Origin: an uncultured Lachnospiraceae bacterium
Lineage (GTDB): Bacteria; Bacillota; Clostridia; Lachnospirales; Lachnospiraceae
Direction of reading: 5' to 3'
Length of the DNA: 64,000 nt
Assembly: GCA_910586355.1 (NCBI GenBank)
Contig: CAJUHJ010000001.1
Coordinates: forward strand, 1-64,000
Shown: positions 26,340 to 35,771 of the stretch, piece after piece
Position numbering within the stretch: the stretch's first letter is position 1
How the letters are laid out: every line of letters begins with the position of its first letter
Program-made: the position numbers and the translations under genes
Notes under the pieces: model-generated
Told to the model about the DNA's origin: nothing
Databases searched by the model: none
Seen by the model: only the letters and a program-made list of their open reading frames with translations

Positions 26340-27398
26340 ATGCTGTTAGAAAATAAAGAATATTTAGCTCAGATTACACAAATGGTAAATGAATCAGAAG
26401 TGGATTGGCAGAAATTAAACGGCAGGTCTGTTATGATTACAGGCGCAGCGGGCATGATTGGTTCTGGAATGGTTGACGTGCTTATTTCATTAATTGAAAA
26501 CAATGGATTTCAAATTGAAATTTTTGCCTTGGGAAGGACAGAGAGCAAACTGCGCGCACGTTTTGGAAGCTATATAGATAAAGCGTATTTTCATATTCTT
26601 CCGCTGGATATCAGCAAAGAGATGAAACTCGACGAAAAAGTAGATTATATTGTCCATGCGGCAAGCAATGCAGACCCGGCTATGATGGCAAAATATCCTG
26701 TGGACACGCTGCTTGCAAATGTCGTCGGCATGAACCATGTACTGGAGTTGGCGAAAAACTGCCAGTCGAAGCGTGTGTTGTATGTTTCTTCGGGCGAGAT
26801 GTACGGGCAGCCGGATGATTCCTTAAAAAATGGATTTTATGAGGGATACTGCGGCTATGTGGATTATGCAAACCCGCGTTCCAGTTATCCGGCTGGAAAG
26901 CGTTCCGCAGAAGTATTGTGCCAAAGCTATATCAGCCAGTATGGTTTAGATGCAGTGATTGTGCGTCCCTGCCATTGTTATGGTCCAACTATGACGGCGA
27001 CAGACAGCAGGGCAATGTCCCAGTTTTTCCGTAAAGTATTAAATGGAGAAGATATTGTATTAAAGAGCGACGGAACCTTAGAACGGTCGCATTGTTATGT
27101 GGTAGACGCCGTACAGGCAATGTATCTGGTTTTACTAAACAGCGATACGGGCGAGGCATATAATATAGCAGAGCGCAGGTCTGTGGCAAGTATTCGTGAA
27201 ATTGCCTCAATGATTGCCGCGCAAAAGGAAAAGCAGGTGCTTTTTGATCTTCCTAACGAGATGGAGAAAAAAGGATTTTCAAAAGTAGTCCGGGCAGTAT
27301 TAGATGGAACGAAGTTGGAAAAATTAGGCTGGAAACCAATGTATCCCATTCATGAGGGAATACGTTTGACAATGAAGATATTAGAAGAAATTCAATAA
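26340..27398 (+). CDS. Extended SDR, NAD-dependent epimerase/dehydratase family
   Basis: 352 residues: ITGAAGMIGSGM nucleotide-binding loop, VSSGEMYG, YPAGKRSAE (YxxxK catalytic pair) and IVRPCHCYGP. This is the extended SDR type that usually acts on nucleotide sugars, not the medium-chain TarJ dehydrogenase normally found with TarI. Its place in a CDP-polyol operon suggests it makes or modifies the activated group, but the reaction is unknown. Confidence 0.83.
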   Translation: MLLENKEYLAQITQMVNESEVDWQKLNGRSVMITGAAGMIGSGMVDVLISLIENNGFQIEIFALGRTESKLRARFGSYIDKAYFHILPLDISKEMKLDEKVDYIVHAASNADPAMMAKYPVDTLLANVVGMNHVLELAKNCQSKRVLYVSSGEMYGQPDDSLKNGFYEGYCGYVDYANPRSSYPAGKRSAEVLCQSYISQYGLDAVIVRPCHCYGPTMTATDSRAMSQFFRKVLNGEDIVLKSDGTLERSHCYVVDAVQAMYLVLLNSDTGEAYNIAERRSVASIREIASMIAAQKEKQVLFDLPNEMEKKGFSKVVRAVLDGTKLEKLGWKPMYPIHEGIRLTMKILEEIQ

Positions 27399-27411
27399 GA
27401 GGATTTTGAAG

Positions 27412-28635
27412 ATGAGTGGATTTGGAATCGATGCATCAGAAGGAAAGTTTTTCCAATCACTAGGAACTCGGTTTTGGAAATATGTGGACCGTGTGATTGC
27501 ATATATTTATAATTATTTTAAGTTTCAGACAAAACCAATTGACAATCATAAAATTATGATGCTGACGTCACGCGGCAGTTATAACTGCAATCCGAAAGCA
27601 GTTGCGGAGGAAATCAGGCGTCAAAAGCTGCCTTATAAAATTGTATGGGTTGTACGAAAAGAAAATCTTATGAACCATGAAAACTATCCTAAAAATTTGA
27701 AGCTGGTGCAGAGGGGGTCGTATGATTTTTATAAAGAAGCGGCAACTTCAAAAGTTTGGATTGATAATTCTGTCACTTTTACTTATTTGTTTACCCATAA
27801 GAGGAAGAAGCAGGTATTGATTGAAACATGGCATGGTTCATTTGGGTTAAAGAAGTTTGATGAAACGGTAAATAATAATAAATATTGGGTGAAAAAGGCA
27901 TATCAGGAAGGAAAAATGACAGATTATTGTCTGACGAACTGCAAGTTTGAAGAAGAGCTTTTCCGAAGCACTTTTTGGAAAAACGCAGAAATGCTCCCAT
28001 ATGGGCATCCCAGAAATGATATGTTGTTTCAGATGGATTCAAAAGAAAATCAAAAATTACAGAATTCCATCCGCAAAAAATATCATATAGACAAAGATAC
28101 GCACATTCTTTTATATGCGCCTACTTACCGGGAGCAGTCAGGAGCAGCTTTAGTTGAGCTGGCGTATGACGATGTGGTAGAGGCTTTAGAGAAACGGTTT
28201 GGCGGCAAGTGGTTAATTATGGTGCGTTATCATTTTCTGGACCGTCTCTATGCAAATTTAGATAAGACAAACAACAATATTGTAAATGTGACGAATTATC
28301 CGGATATTCAGGATTTAATGCTTGTGGCAGATATTGGGCTTACAGACTATTCCAGCTGGATTTATGATTACTTTTTTACAAAAAGGCCAGGATTTTTGTA
28401 TGTTCCGGATATTGATTTGTATACGGAAAAAGATCGTGAGTTTTTATTTCCAATTGAGACTACGCCGTTTCCGATTGGTAAGACAAACAAAGCTTTGTGT
28501 GAAAAGATATTAAATTTTGATGAGGAACAGTATAAAAAGGATTATCAGGTTTTTTATGATAAAATGCAATGTTATGAAGAGGGACATGCTTGTGAACGTT
28601 TAGTAGAAAAATTGAAAGAAATTATGAGTGAGTAA
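27412..28635 (+). CDS. CDP-glycerol glycerophosphotransferase family protein (TagF-like)
   Basis: About 407 residues. Motifs: ETWHGSFGLKKF, LYAPTYREQSGA, LTDYSSWIYDYFF and the TTPFPIGKT end. ATG 27412 follows AAGAGGA at a good distance; TTG 27406 is too close. It closes the licD operon and is only distantly like the protein at 23534, so the two may add different units. Polymerase or single-unit transferase cannot be told apart from sequence. Confidence 0.87.
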   Translation: MSGFGIDASEGKFFQSLGTRFWKYVDRVIAYIYNYFKFQTKPIDNHKIMMLTSRGSYNCNPKAVAEEIRRQKLPYKIVWVVRKENLMNHENYPKNLKLVQRGSYDFYKEAATSKVWIDNSVTFTYLFTHKRKKQVLIETWHGSFGLKKFDETVNNNKYWVKKAYQEGKMTDYCLTNCKFEEELFRSTFWKNAEMLPYGHPRNDMLFQMDSKENQKLQNSIRKKYHIDKDTHILLYAPTYREQSGAALVELAYDDVVEALEKRFGGKWLIMVRYHFLDRLYANLDKTNNNIVNVTNYPDIQDLMLVADIGLTDYSSWIYDYFFTKRPGFLYVPDIDLYTEKDREFLFPIETTPFPIGKTNKALCEKILNFDEEQYKKDYQVFYDKMQCYEEGHACERLVEKLKEIMSE

Positions 28636-28648
28636 AAGGGGGATACAA

Positions 28649-30736
28649 ATGAAGTTTCAAAAAGCGGTATTGGTTGGCTTAAGTATGCTTATGATGGGTG
28701 GGATTTTAGGCATTGCAGAGCCGGTAAAGGCGGCAAATATTACCGTAGATGTTACCAGTTATGGGGCAAATGGGGCTGATATGGCGGCAGATACAAAAGC
28801 GATACAGGCTGCATTGGATGAAGTTGCCGAGGCTGGCGCTGGAACAGTAACAGTTCCGGCTGGAAAATATTATTTGGATGATTCCTTGGTTATATATTCC
28901 AATACAACATTAAGCCTGGCGGCAAATGCGACTATGATACGCAAAGACCCTGCGAAACCGATGCTGCGTGATTATAAAGGATCTGTGGATACGGTTTTGG
29001 CTGGAAAAGGCTACGGACATGCAAAAGGTATTAAAATAACCGGAGGAGTCTGGGATGGGAATATCAAAGGAGAGTCAGCGTCTACTCCGGAGGGAATTAT
29101 GCGTATCTATTGCGCAACAAACGTAACCATTTCAGATTCTACGCTGACAGGGGTGTGCGGTTTTCACCATATTAATTTGGCAGCCGTTGATACGGCAGTC
29201 ATTACAAATGTGAAATTTACAGGGTTTGTGAAATATACTGGAACGAATTATAAAAGTTTAGAGACTGGTGAAGGAAATTCAAATGAGTTAAATTCAACCG
29301 CTTCTATTACATCAGAGGCTTTACAAATCGACTACTTTGACAAAAAGGAATACTATTGCAAAAACGTTACTGTCAGCAATTGTACATTTGACGGTGTGCT
29401 AAGCGGCGTTGGAAATCACCATAAAGAAAGCATGGCGACAAATATTACAATTAAGAATAATACATTCCAAAATATTCAAAATACGTGTGTAAATTTATAC
29501 TCTTTTCAAAATGTAACGGTAAGTAATAATAAAGCGGCAAATGTCCGCGCGTTTGCCAGAGTCTGCGGAGGGAAAGATTGTACCATTTCAGGTAATACAA
29601 TAAGTACTTATACAAATGCAAGCAAGAATAAATTCAATATGTTCCGAATTAGTGATAAAGCAGTTCTGACAATTGAAAATAATGTGATTTCGGGTGCTGG
29701 CGTTTCGGCTGTGAAGTTAGATTCGGGATCGTCAGCAAAAATAAACAACAATACGATAAAGTCTCCAACATTAAATGGAATTATGGTAAATGATTCTTCT
29801 GCGGATATATCCGGCAACGCGATTAGTGCAGCCGGCAATGATGCTGTCTGGTACAGCGACGGCAGCGGAAGCGTGAAAAACAACAACATTAATACTACGA
29901 AAAGATTTGGTGTTTTTACAACGAAGTCTAAAGTAGATATTGGGAATAATGTAGTTACGAATTCTGCAGAAAGCGGTATTTATATGAAAAGCGGTTCTGG
30001 AAATATTGCAGGAAATTCGGTCAGTTCCAATCAAAAAGGATCTGGTATTTATGTGACGGATAAAGCAAAGACAGGACAGATTAACAATAACGTGGTAATG
30101 CAATCTGGCGAGAACGGCATTTATGTCAAAGGCGCATCCGCAGATACTGTTTCAGGAAATACAGTGCAGTCTTCAAAAGGAAAAGGAATCAGTATTTACA
30201 GTGCGACAGCAAAATTATATGGAAATGTTGTAAAATCTTCTAAAATGCACGGTATTTATATTTTTAAAGGAAAGGCAACTGTTTCAGATACAAATAAAGT
30301 ATCCGGTTCAAAAGACCGCGGACTGCGCGTATCCGGCGGAAAAGTGTATGTTGAATCTGGAAATGCGAAAATGCTGGTAAATGAGAAGGATTTAATCGTC
30401 AGCGGAGCAGCGGATAAAAAGATGAAAGTAGTTACTATTCCGGCAAAAGTAAAATTTGACAAAGAAATCTTTCGGGTAACACAAATCGGAAATAATGCGT
30501 TTAAGAATCAAAAGAAGCTTACGAAGGTTGTGATTGGCAAAAATGTATCGCAAATTGGAAATAAAGCATTTTATAAATGTAAAAATTTAAAAAACGTAAT
30601 TATTAAGAGTGATAAATTGTCAAAAAATTCGGTTGCAAATGATGCGTTTTTAAAAATGTCTAAAAAATGCAAATTTAAACTTCCGGCAAAGAAATCAAAA
30701 GAATATCAGTCAATTTTAAAAGCAGCGGGTGTGTAG
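28649..30736 (+). CDS. Secreted right-handed beta-helix protein with C-terminal BspA-type leucine-rich repeats
   Basis: 695 residues from ATG 28649 behind AAAGGGGG. A signal peptide (about 1-28, cut near PVKA-ANI) is followed by a pectate-lyase-like N-cap (VTSYGANGADMAADTKAIQ) and a long parallel beta-helix (about 50-590) with Asn/Ser-rich repeats such as ISGN and IKNNTF. The end (about 595-690) has LRR_5 repeats of the BspA type (IGNNAFKNQKKLTKVVIG). It may cleave or epimerise a polysaccharide outside the cell, or bind it. It has no membrane or sortase anchor. It is the only secreted soluble protein in the cluster. Confidence 0.85.
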   Translation: MKFQKAVLVGLSMLMMGGILGIAEPVKAANITVDVTSYGANGADMAADTKAIQAALDEVAEAGAGTVTVPAGKYYLDDSLVIYSNTTLSLAANATMIRKDPAKPMLRDYKGSVDTVLAGKGYGHAKGIKITGGVWDGNIKGESASTPEGIMRIYCATNVTISDSTLTGVCGFHHINLAAVDTAVITNVKFTGFVKYTGTNYKSLETGEGNSNELNSTASITSEALQIDYFDKKEYYCKNVTVSNCTFDGVLSGVGNHHKESMATNITIKNNTFQNIQNTCVNLYSFQNVTVSNNKAANVRAFARVCGGKDCTISGNTISTYTNASKNKFNMFRISDKAVLTIENNVISGAGVSAVKLDSGSSAKINNNTIKSPTLNGIMVNDSSADISGNAISAAGNDAVWYSDGSGSVKNNNINTTKRFGVFTTKSKVDIGNNVVTNSAESGIYMKSGSGNIAGNSVSSNQKGSGIYVTDKAKTGQINNNVVMQSGENGIYVKGASADTVSGNTVQSSKGKGISIYSATAKLYGNVVKSSKMHGIYIFKGKATVSDTNKVSGSKDRGLRVSGGKVYVESGNAKMLVNEKDLIVSGAADKKMKVVTIPAKVKFDKEIFRVTQIGNNAFKNQKKLTKVVIGKNVSQIGNKAFYKCKNLKNVIIKSDKLSKNSVANDAFLKMSKKCKFKLPAKKSKEYQSILKAAGV

Positions 30737-30792
30737 AAACGGTTTTAATGTAATTTTAATATTTCCTTACCATAATAAGAAAATGAATTTGT

Positions 30793-30807
30793 ATGTATAG
30801 AATACAT
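30793..30807. repeat. Inverted repeat upstream of the sulfotransferase gene
   Basis: ATGTAT-AGA-ATACAT, 6-bp arms with a 3-bp centre, 51 bp before the next ATG in an AT-rich spacer. It could be an operator. No clear promoter with correct spacing is seen around it. Confidence 0.3.
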
Positions 30808-30858
30808 GACAAAGATTTACAATAGCCATTATTATGATGAGGAAAAAAGGAGATTGAA

Positions 30859-32004
30859 ATGACGACAGTATATTTATGTGTAGGGATGCAGAAAACCGGG
30901 ACATCAGCATTGCAAAAGTTTTTGAGGGACAATGAAGAAGAATTAAAGAAACAAAATTGCTGCTATCCGTATTTAAAATTGGGAATTGATAAAAAATATA
31001 ATAACAGAAATGGACACTTTTTAGTTTACAGAGCAATCGAACTGGAAGGAGAGGCGAGAAAACAGCGTGAATTAGAAGTACAGTCAACGGCGTTTGAGAC
31101 TCTAAAAGAATTGGCAAAAGAATATAAGACGATTATTCTTTCCGATGAATTAATCTGGCATCGCTGTCAGAAGATTGAAGATTTTTGGATACAGACCGTA
31201 GAGAAATTTAGGAAAATTAACTGCGAAGTGAAATTCCATGTGTATTTAAGAAGGCAGGATTTATTTATTCAGTCCCTGTGGAACCAATCAATAAAGGCTA
31301 TGCCAAGGATTGATAAAAGTTTTAGGGAATGTATGGAAACCAATCATTTTAAGTATTACCCATTGGATTTTTATGAGCATTTGCAGCATATCTCAGAAAA
31401 AGTTGGAAGAGAAAATTTAATTGTTCGCGTGTATGAAAGAGGACAGTTTGAAGGTGAAGAACATTCATTGTTTTCTGACTTTTTCAAGAGTGTTCATTTA
31501 AAGCTGACAAAAGATTTTGTAGAGGAAGAGAATGAGCGCAATATCGCTTTAGATGGGAACTATTTAGAGATAAGGCGCTGGATGAATTCAATACCGAAGT
31601 ATAAAGAAATGGAAGACTTTATGAGGTCGGCGGTATACAATGCAAATGAAGATCTGGTTTTAAAAGGAACATTGAAAAAGACGGGGATGTTTTCGTATGA
31701 AGAACAGTTAGAATTTCTAAAGCGGTTTGAAGAAAGCAATCGTAAAGTTGCAATTGAATATTTTGGAAGGAAAGACGGGATACTTTTTTATGATTCGGTC
31801 AAAAAGATGACACAATGGCAATTAGACCCGGAGAATATGTATCGCGACATTATATTGACGATGGGAAATGCGTTTTGTACCCAGGAAAAAAAGATAGAGT
31901 ATTTGGAAGAAAGATTAAAGCTGGTTGAGGATGTATTAAAAGCAATAGACAGAAGTGCAATCTTCCGCGGGTATCGGTTCCTTCAGCAGAAATTAAAGAA
32001 ATAA
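30859..32004 (+). CDS. Sulfotransferase-like protein (PAPS-binding motif)
   Basis: 381 residues. The N-terminus VYLCVGMQKTGTSALQKFL carries the P-loop-like PAPS site of sulfotransferases (Lys12-Thr13-Gly14-Thr15-Ser16). A second conserved region HVYLRRQDLFIQSLWNQ resembles the 3'-phosphate-binding RxxxxxxxS site. The remainder is mostly helical with a C-terminal coiled-coil-like tail. It may sulfate the glycan made here; other P-loop transferases of similar shape remain possible. AAAAGGAGATTG precedes the ATG. PAPS synthesis genes are not in the window. Confidence 0.72.
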   Translation: MTTVYLCVGMQKTGTSALQKFLRDNEEELKKQNCCYPYLKLGIDKKYNNRNGHFLVYRAIELEGEARKQRELEVQSTAFETLKELAKEYKTIILSDELIWHRCQKIEDFWIQTVEKFRKINCEVKFHVYLRRQDLFIQSLWNQSIKAMPRIDKSFRECMETNHFKYYPLDFYEHLQHISEKVGRENLIVRVYERGQFEGEEHSLFSDFFKSVHLKLTKDFVEEENERNIALDGNYLEIRRWMNSIPKYKEMEDFMRSAVYNANEDLVLKGTLKKTGMFSYEEQLEFLKRFEESNRKVAIEYFGRKDGILFYDSVKKMTQWQLDPENMYRDIILTMGNAFCTQEKKIEYLEERLKLVEDVLKAIDRSAIFRGYRFLQQKLKK

Positions 32005-32010
32005 AAACAA

Positions 32011-32077
32011 CGAAGAGAGTACAGGATAAAACAATTTGGCGCATGTAATACACGCGTTTTAAACTGTATTCTCTTCG
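32011..32077. repeat. Long imperfect hairpin in the intergenic region
   Basis: Arms CGAAGAGAGTACAG (32011-32024) and CTGTATTCTCTTCG (32064-32077) pair over 14 bp with one G-T wobble; the 39-nt loop contains a further short pairing (AAAAC...GTTTT, GCG...CGC). No T-run follows, so it is not a standard terminator. It lies 38 bp before the next start codon and could affect translation or protect the upstream mRNA. Confidence 0.5.
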
Positions 32078-32114
32078 TATATTGGCGGCAGGCGTTTTAA
32101 AAGAGGAATATGAA

Positions 32115-34124
32115 GTGAAAAAAATAAATAGATGGTTATGGGCAGTCTTAGGGATTATTTTTTCATTTTCATCAGCAATGATGTTGATTGGCGGCAGGTT
32201 CTCTCTGGAAAATTTTTATGACCAGGGTGAAGTCTGTGAAATTGTTGGTATGGATCTGGAACTGGAAGGAACAAATCTGTTGTATTTGAATCCTTCCGAT
32301 ACATTTTTTACAATTACAGATGATTTAGCAGTCAAAGATTATATTTTTTATGAAAATAAGTGGAATTATCTGCTCTTTGAAATTTCGGATTTGAGTGTTT
32401 CTGCTCTGCCGGCTTTCATTTCTTATTTTGATGAAAATGGAACGGTGAAAGCAGAACAGCAGATTACGTTTACAGAAGGCTGGAATGTGATGGAACCCAT
32501 AGAAAAAAAATTTACGTTCGCGCGTTTAAGCTTTTTAAATTGTAAAGGGGAACACTTGCGGATACGCTCTGCGCTGACGCGAAGTGAACTTGGAAAATTT
32601 TCAGGAAAAATATTTGTGTTTTATAGTGGCGTTTTTTTGCTGCTCTATTGTATAATGTCCATAGTTGTTGTATATTGTTTCAGGAAATACCATAAAAACA
32701 GAAAAAAAAGACATAGCCATTGGTGGATGGATTTTTATCTTCATATTTTGGAAATGATATATTCTAAGATGCAGCGGATTCCTGTTGTAAATCTTTCGAA
32801 AAAGACTAGACAGTATTTACGTATTTTTTGTATTTTGACTGAGATTCTTTATACCACGGCGGCAGTAAATGCAGACCGTATGAAAGCATGGTATCCTATG
32901 TCTATGGGCTTTCATATTCTTTTTTTGCTTGTGCTTTCAGTTTTGCTGGTGGAACCTGTCAGGAAAAAAGTTCATTGGAATACGAAGTTATGTTATATAT
33001 GGGGTATCTTATGTATTACAATGTGTATCAGTGATTTTGTTGTTGGAAGAGTATTCATTGGCGTAGGATACGTATTTTTATTTGTATTTGGTGTATTCTA
33101 TTATTGCTGGCGGCAAATGGAGCGGCCGACACAGCTGTTGAAAGAGACAGGTATTGCTGTACAAATTTCATTTGTCTTTATTTTACTATTTTGTCTATTG
33201 TGCAGGCCTCCAGTGGAGGGAATTCGCTATGCAGGATGTTATATCAACCCAAATCCTTTTGGGAGATATTTAATATCCGTATTTGTCGTTGTTTTTGTAC
33301 AATTAGAATACCTTATCAGAAAACGGTCGCTTACCTGGAAAAAAGGAATTCTTTTTGGGATAGAGATAGACGTACTCTGTTATTTTCTTTGGCAGTCTCA
33401 GTGCCGTGGGGCAATGTTTGCATTTGTATTACTGGTTTTGGCTGTTTTTATCCGTTTTATTAAAATTCGTATTTTGGCGTCGGTCATACGTGATTATCTT
33501 CGGGTTATCTTAATATCTGCAGTCTGCTTGTTTCCGGTTATGTATACGGTAGAATGGGGATTGTATCATATACCATATTTTTTGGGGACGCAGGTATATT
33601 GGAAAAAAGATGCGCTGTATGCAAAAGAAATGAATTTGTTTTTGAACCCATTTGTAGAACAGGTATATGCATCGGCTTCCAGGATTCTTGAAACGTTAAG
33701 AAGAAGGTCGCTTGATTCGGTCAGCAGCGGGCGCATCACTTATTGGAAAGCGTATTTGCGCAATATGAATTTATGGGGACATGAATTTCGGTGTCAGGTA
33801 AACGGCGGAAGCCATTCGGCACATAATATGTTTTTGGATATTGCATACCGCTATGGCGTGGCGGTAGCGGGAGTATATATTGTATTTTGGGGGACTTTCA
33901 TAAAAGAAGTATGTTCCAAATTGAGTCTTAGGCATCCATATAGTTTTATGGCGGCCGGCTGTGTGATTAGTTACGTAGGGATGGCTTTGTTGGATACTTT
34001 AGAGCAACCATGGGTATATTTTGCGTGGGTGCTGGCTTATATGAGTTTGGGATATTATCTGCTTAGGACAGATACAATAAAGGAGAACGAAAGATTACAT
34101 GAAAAAAAGATGTTCCATAACTAA
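32115..34124 (+). CDS. Wzy/O-antigen ligase-like polytopic membrane protein
   Basis: About 669 residues from GTG 32115, which sits 8 bp after AGAGG; the longer frame from 32082 lacks a site. A first helix (about 8-28) is followed by an extracytoplasmic beta-rich domain of about 140 residues and 10-12 helices. The loop GHEFRCQVNGGSHSAHNMF (about 550-570) matches the SAHN-type loop of O-antigen ligase/Wzy proteins. It probably polymerises or ligates lipid-linked repeats outside the membrane. A related gene follows with a 26-bp overlap. Confidence 0.8.
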   Translation: MKKINRWLWAVLGIIFSFSSAMMLIGGRFSLENFYDQGEVCEIVGMDLELEGTNLLYLNPSDTFFTITDDLAVKDYIFYENKWNYLLFEISDLSVSALPAFISYFDENGTVKAEQQITFTEGWNVMEPIEKKFTFARLSFLNCKGEHLRIRSALTRSELGKFSGKIFVFYSGVFLLLYCIMSIVVVYCFRKYHKNRKKRHSHWWMDFYLHILEMIYSKMQRIPVVNLSKKTRQYLRIFCILTEILYTTAAVNADRMKAWYPMSMGFHILFLLVLSVLLVEPVRKKVHWNTKLCYIWGILCITMCISDFVVGRVFIGVGYVFLFVFGVFYYCWRQMERPTQLLKETGIAVQISFVFILLFCLLCRPPVEGIRYAGCYINPNPFGRYLISVFVVVFVQLEYLIRKRSLTWKKGILFGIEIDVLCYFLWQSQCRGAMFAFVLLVLAVFIRFIKIRILASVIRDYLRVILISAVCLFPVMYTVEWGLYHIPYFLGTQVYWKKDALYAKEMNLFLNPFVEQVYASASRILETLRRRSLDSVSSGRITYWKAYLRNMNLWGHEFRCQVNGGSHSAHNMFLDIAYRYGVAVAGVYIVFWGTFIKEVCSKLSLRHPYSFMAAGCVISYVGMALLDTLEQPWVYFAWVLAYMSLGYYLLRTDTIKENERLHEKKMFHN

Positions 34125-35751
34125 ATTCATAATTGCAGGGTTATGTATTTGTCTGGCATATGTGCTGGCATGTTGTATCGTTTTAGGCAGCTGCCATAAA
34201 AAACAATTGCTTCAGCAGGGCAGAATTTATGCTTTTTCGGAACAGGCACTGCAGCAGGACGGAGAAGGAATACACTTTGATAAAGAACGACAGTGTATGC
34301 AGGTTACGGAAGACGAAGCCGCAATTGTTTTAAATGAAGTAAAAAAAGCTAAGATTTGGAACTATTTATTTGTAGAAGTTTCGGGCAGTACTTCCAGCAG
34401 CATTCCAGTACAAATTGAATGTTATAACCGGGGCAAAATGGTGTTTCATACGGTTGATTCACAATTGGCAACAGGGGACAATTATGTTACGTTAAACAGC
34501 AGTCAGGCAACGAAATATATTGTAATCCGGTTATTAAATGGAAAAGGTATGGAGTTTTCCATTGGAGAAATACAACTTCGGACAAAGCTGCCGGCATCCA
34601 TGAAAAAAATTGCATGGATTACACTGCTGCTGTCGATTGTATTTTGCCTTTTAGCAGCAATTTTGCTTCGTTCTTCCAAAATCAAATCAGTTTTTATGGC
34701 GTTTGATGTATATTTTTTTCAGGCTCTAAAAGAGGTATTGGAATATATTTATTCAGAAGTGGGAATTCATTTTTATCAGAAAATAAAAAATACAGGGTGG
34801 TATCAAAAAAGGAAAGAGGTACAGATTTTTCTATTTACGCTGTTGTTTCTTTTGCAGTATGCAGCTTTAACGAGCGGGATATATGCGAAAGCAGATTATT
34901 ATAACTATTGTGTTCTTGTATGCTGTATCATTTTACTTGTGATAACAGTATTCTTCATAGGGGATAGGGCAGAAAATAAAATTAAGAACAGACAAAGTAA
35001 TTGGGTATGGACTGCATTTTGGCTTGTGACATGTATATCTGATATGCTGGTTGACAAATACTATCAATATACCGGCTGGGTAATGCTGATTGTGATTGGA
35101 TTTTTCTTATATTGGTGGAGACAGATGCAACATCCCGGACAGTTGGTTTTGAATATGATTTCTGGTCTTCGAATTACTTTTCTTTTCATTGCGGCCTATT
35201 CATTCGTGTATCGGCAGAGCATGGCAGGGTATGCTGTTTTGATGGTTTTTGTGTTTGGGTATTGTTTTTTTCAAAAGAAAAAATGGTGGGATGGACTTGG
35301 AATTATTTTTTCTTTTTACATGCTTTATCAAGGCGTGTTCCAGGATTGGTCAAAAGAAAGTTTTGCCATAACCAGAAGTTTATATGACCAGCGCTTAATC
35401 TGGTCGGGATATATGCGAAAGCTGAATTGTTTTGGACATCAGGAAAGAGCGTTGTTTTTCTGGGGGGAAAAATGGTATCCGAATAATGGGATTTTAGAAA
35501 TCGTATTTCGATACGGCATATTTGCAGGCGTTTTTTATCTTGGACTGCTTCTGCAAAGCGGAAAGATGCTCATAGATAAATGTAGCAGACGATATGAAGC
35601 AAAAGAAATCCGGATAGTTTCGAAAGGTATCATTGTCCTATTTTTCGTTTTGAATTTACTGATTAGTTTAGAAGCGCCGTTTCTTTCTCCAATTTGGCTG
35701 ATATTTTATCTGTTTCTGGGAAGAGGGTCTATACAACAAGAAAATTTTTGA
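34099..35751 (+). CDS. Second Wzy-like polytopic membrane protein, divergent paralogue
   Basis: 550 residues with the same plan as the preceding protein: one helix, an extracytoplasmic domain, then about ten helices. Shared landmarks include FYWWRQMQ-type and FRYG segments. The catalytic-type loop is altered: GHQERALFFWGEKW and NNGILEIVFRYG replace the SAHN loop, so it may be inactive, regulatory or of different specificity. The start ATG lies within the end of the upstream gene. Confidence 0.75.
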   Translation: MKKRCSITKFIIAGLCICLAYVLACCIVLGSCHKKQLLQQGRIYAFSEQALQQDGEGIHFDKERQCMQVTEDEAAIVLNEVKKAKIWNYLFVEVSGSTSSSIPVQIECYNRGKMVFHTVDSQLATGDNYVTLNSSQATKYIVIRLLNGKGMEFSIGEIQLRTKLPASMKKIAWITLLLSIVFCLLAAILLRSSKIKSVFMAFDVYFFQALKEVLEYIYSEVGIHFYQKIKNTGWYQKRKEVQIFLFTLLFLLQYAALTSGIYAKADYYNYCVLVCCIILLVITVFFIGDRAENKIKNRQSNWVWTAFWLVTCISDMLVDKYYQYTGWVMLIVIGFFLYWWRQMQHPGQLVLNMISGLRITFLFIAAYSFVYRQSMAGYAVLMVFVFGYCFFQKKKWWDGLGIIFSFYMLYQGVFQDWSKESFAITRSLYDQRLIWSGYMRKLNCFGHQERALFFWGEKWYPNNGILEIVFRYGIFAGVFYLGLLLQSGKMLIDKCSRRYEAKEIRIVSKGIIVLFFVLNLLISLEAPFLSPIWLIFYLFLGRGSIQQENF

Positions 35752-35771
35752 GCAATGGAGATGTAGAATAC

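Noticed and set aside
30737..30858. Intrinsic terminator after the beta-helix gene
   Set aside because: Only weak pairing and no T-run were found; transcription may continue into the sulfotransferase gene.
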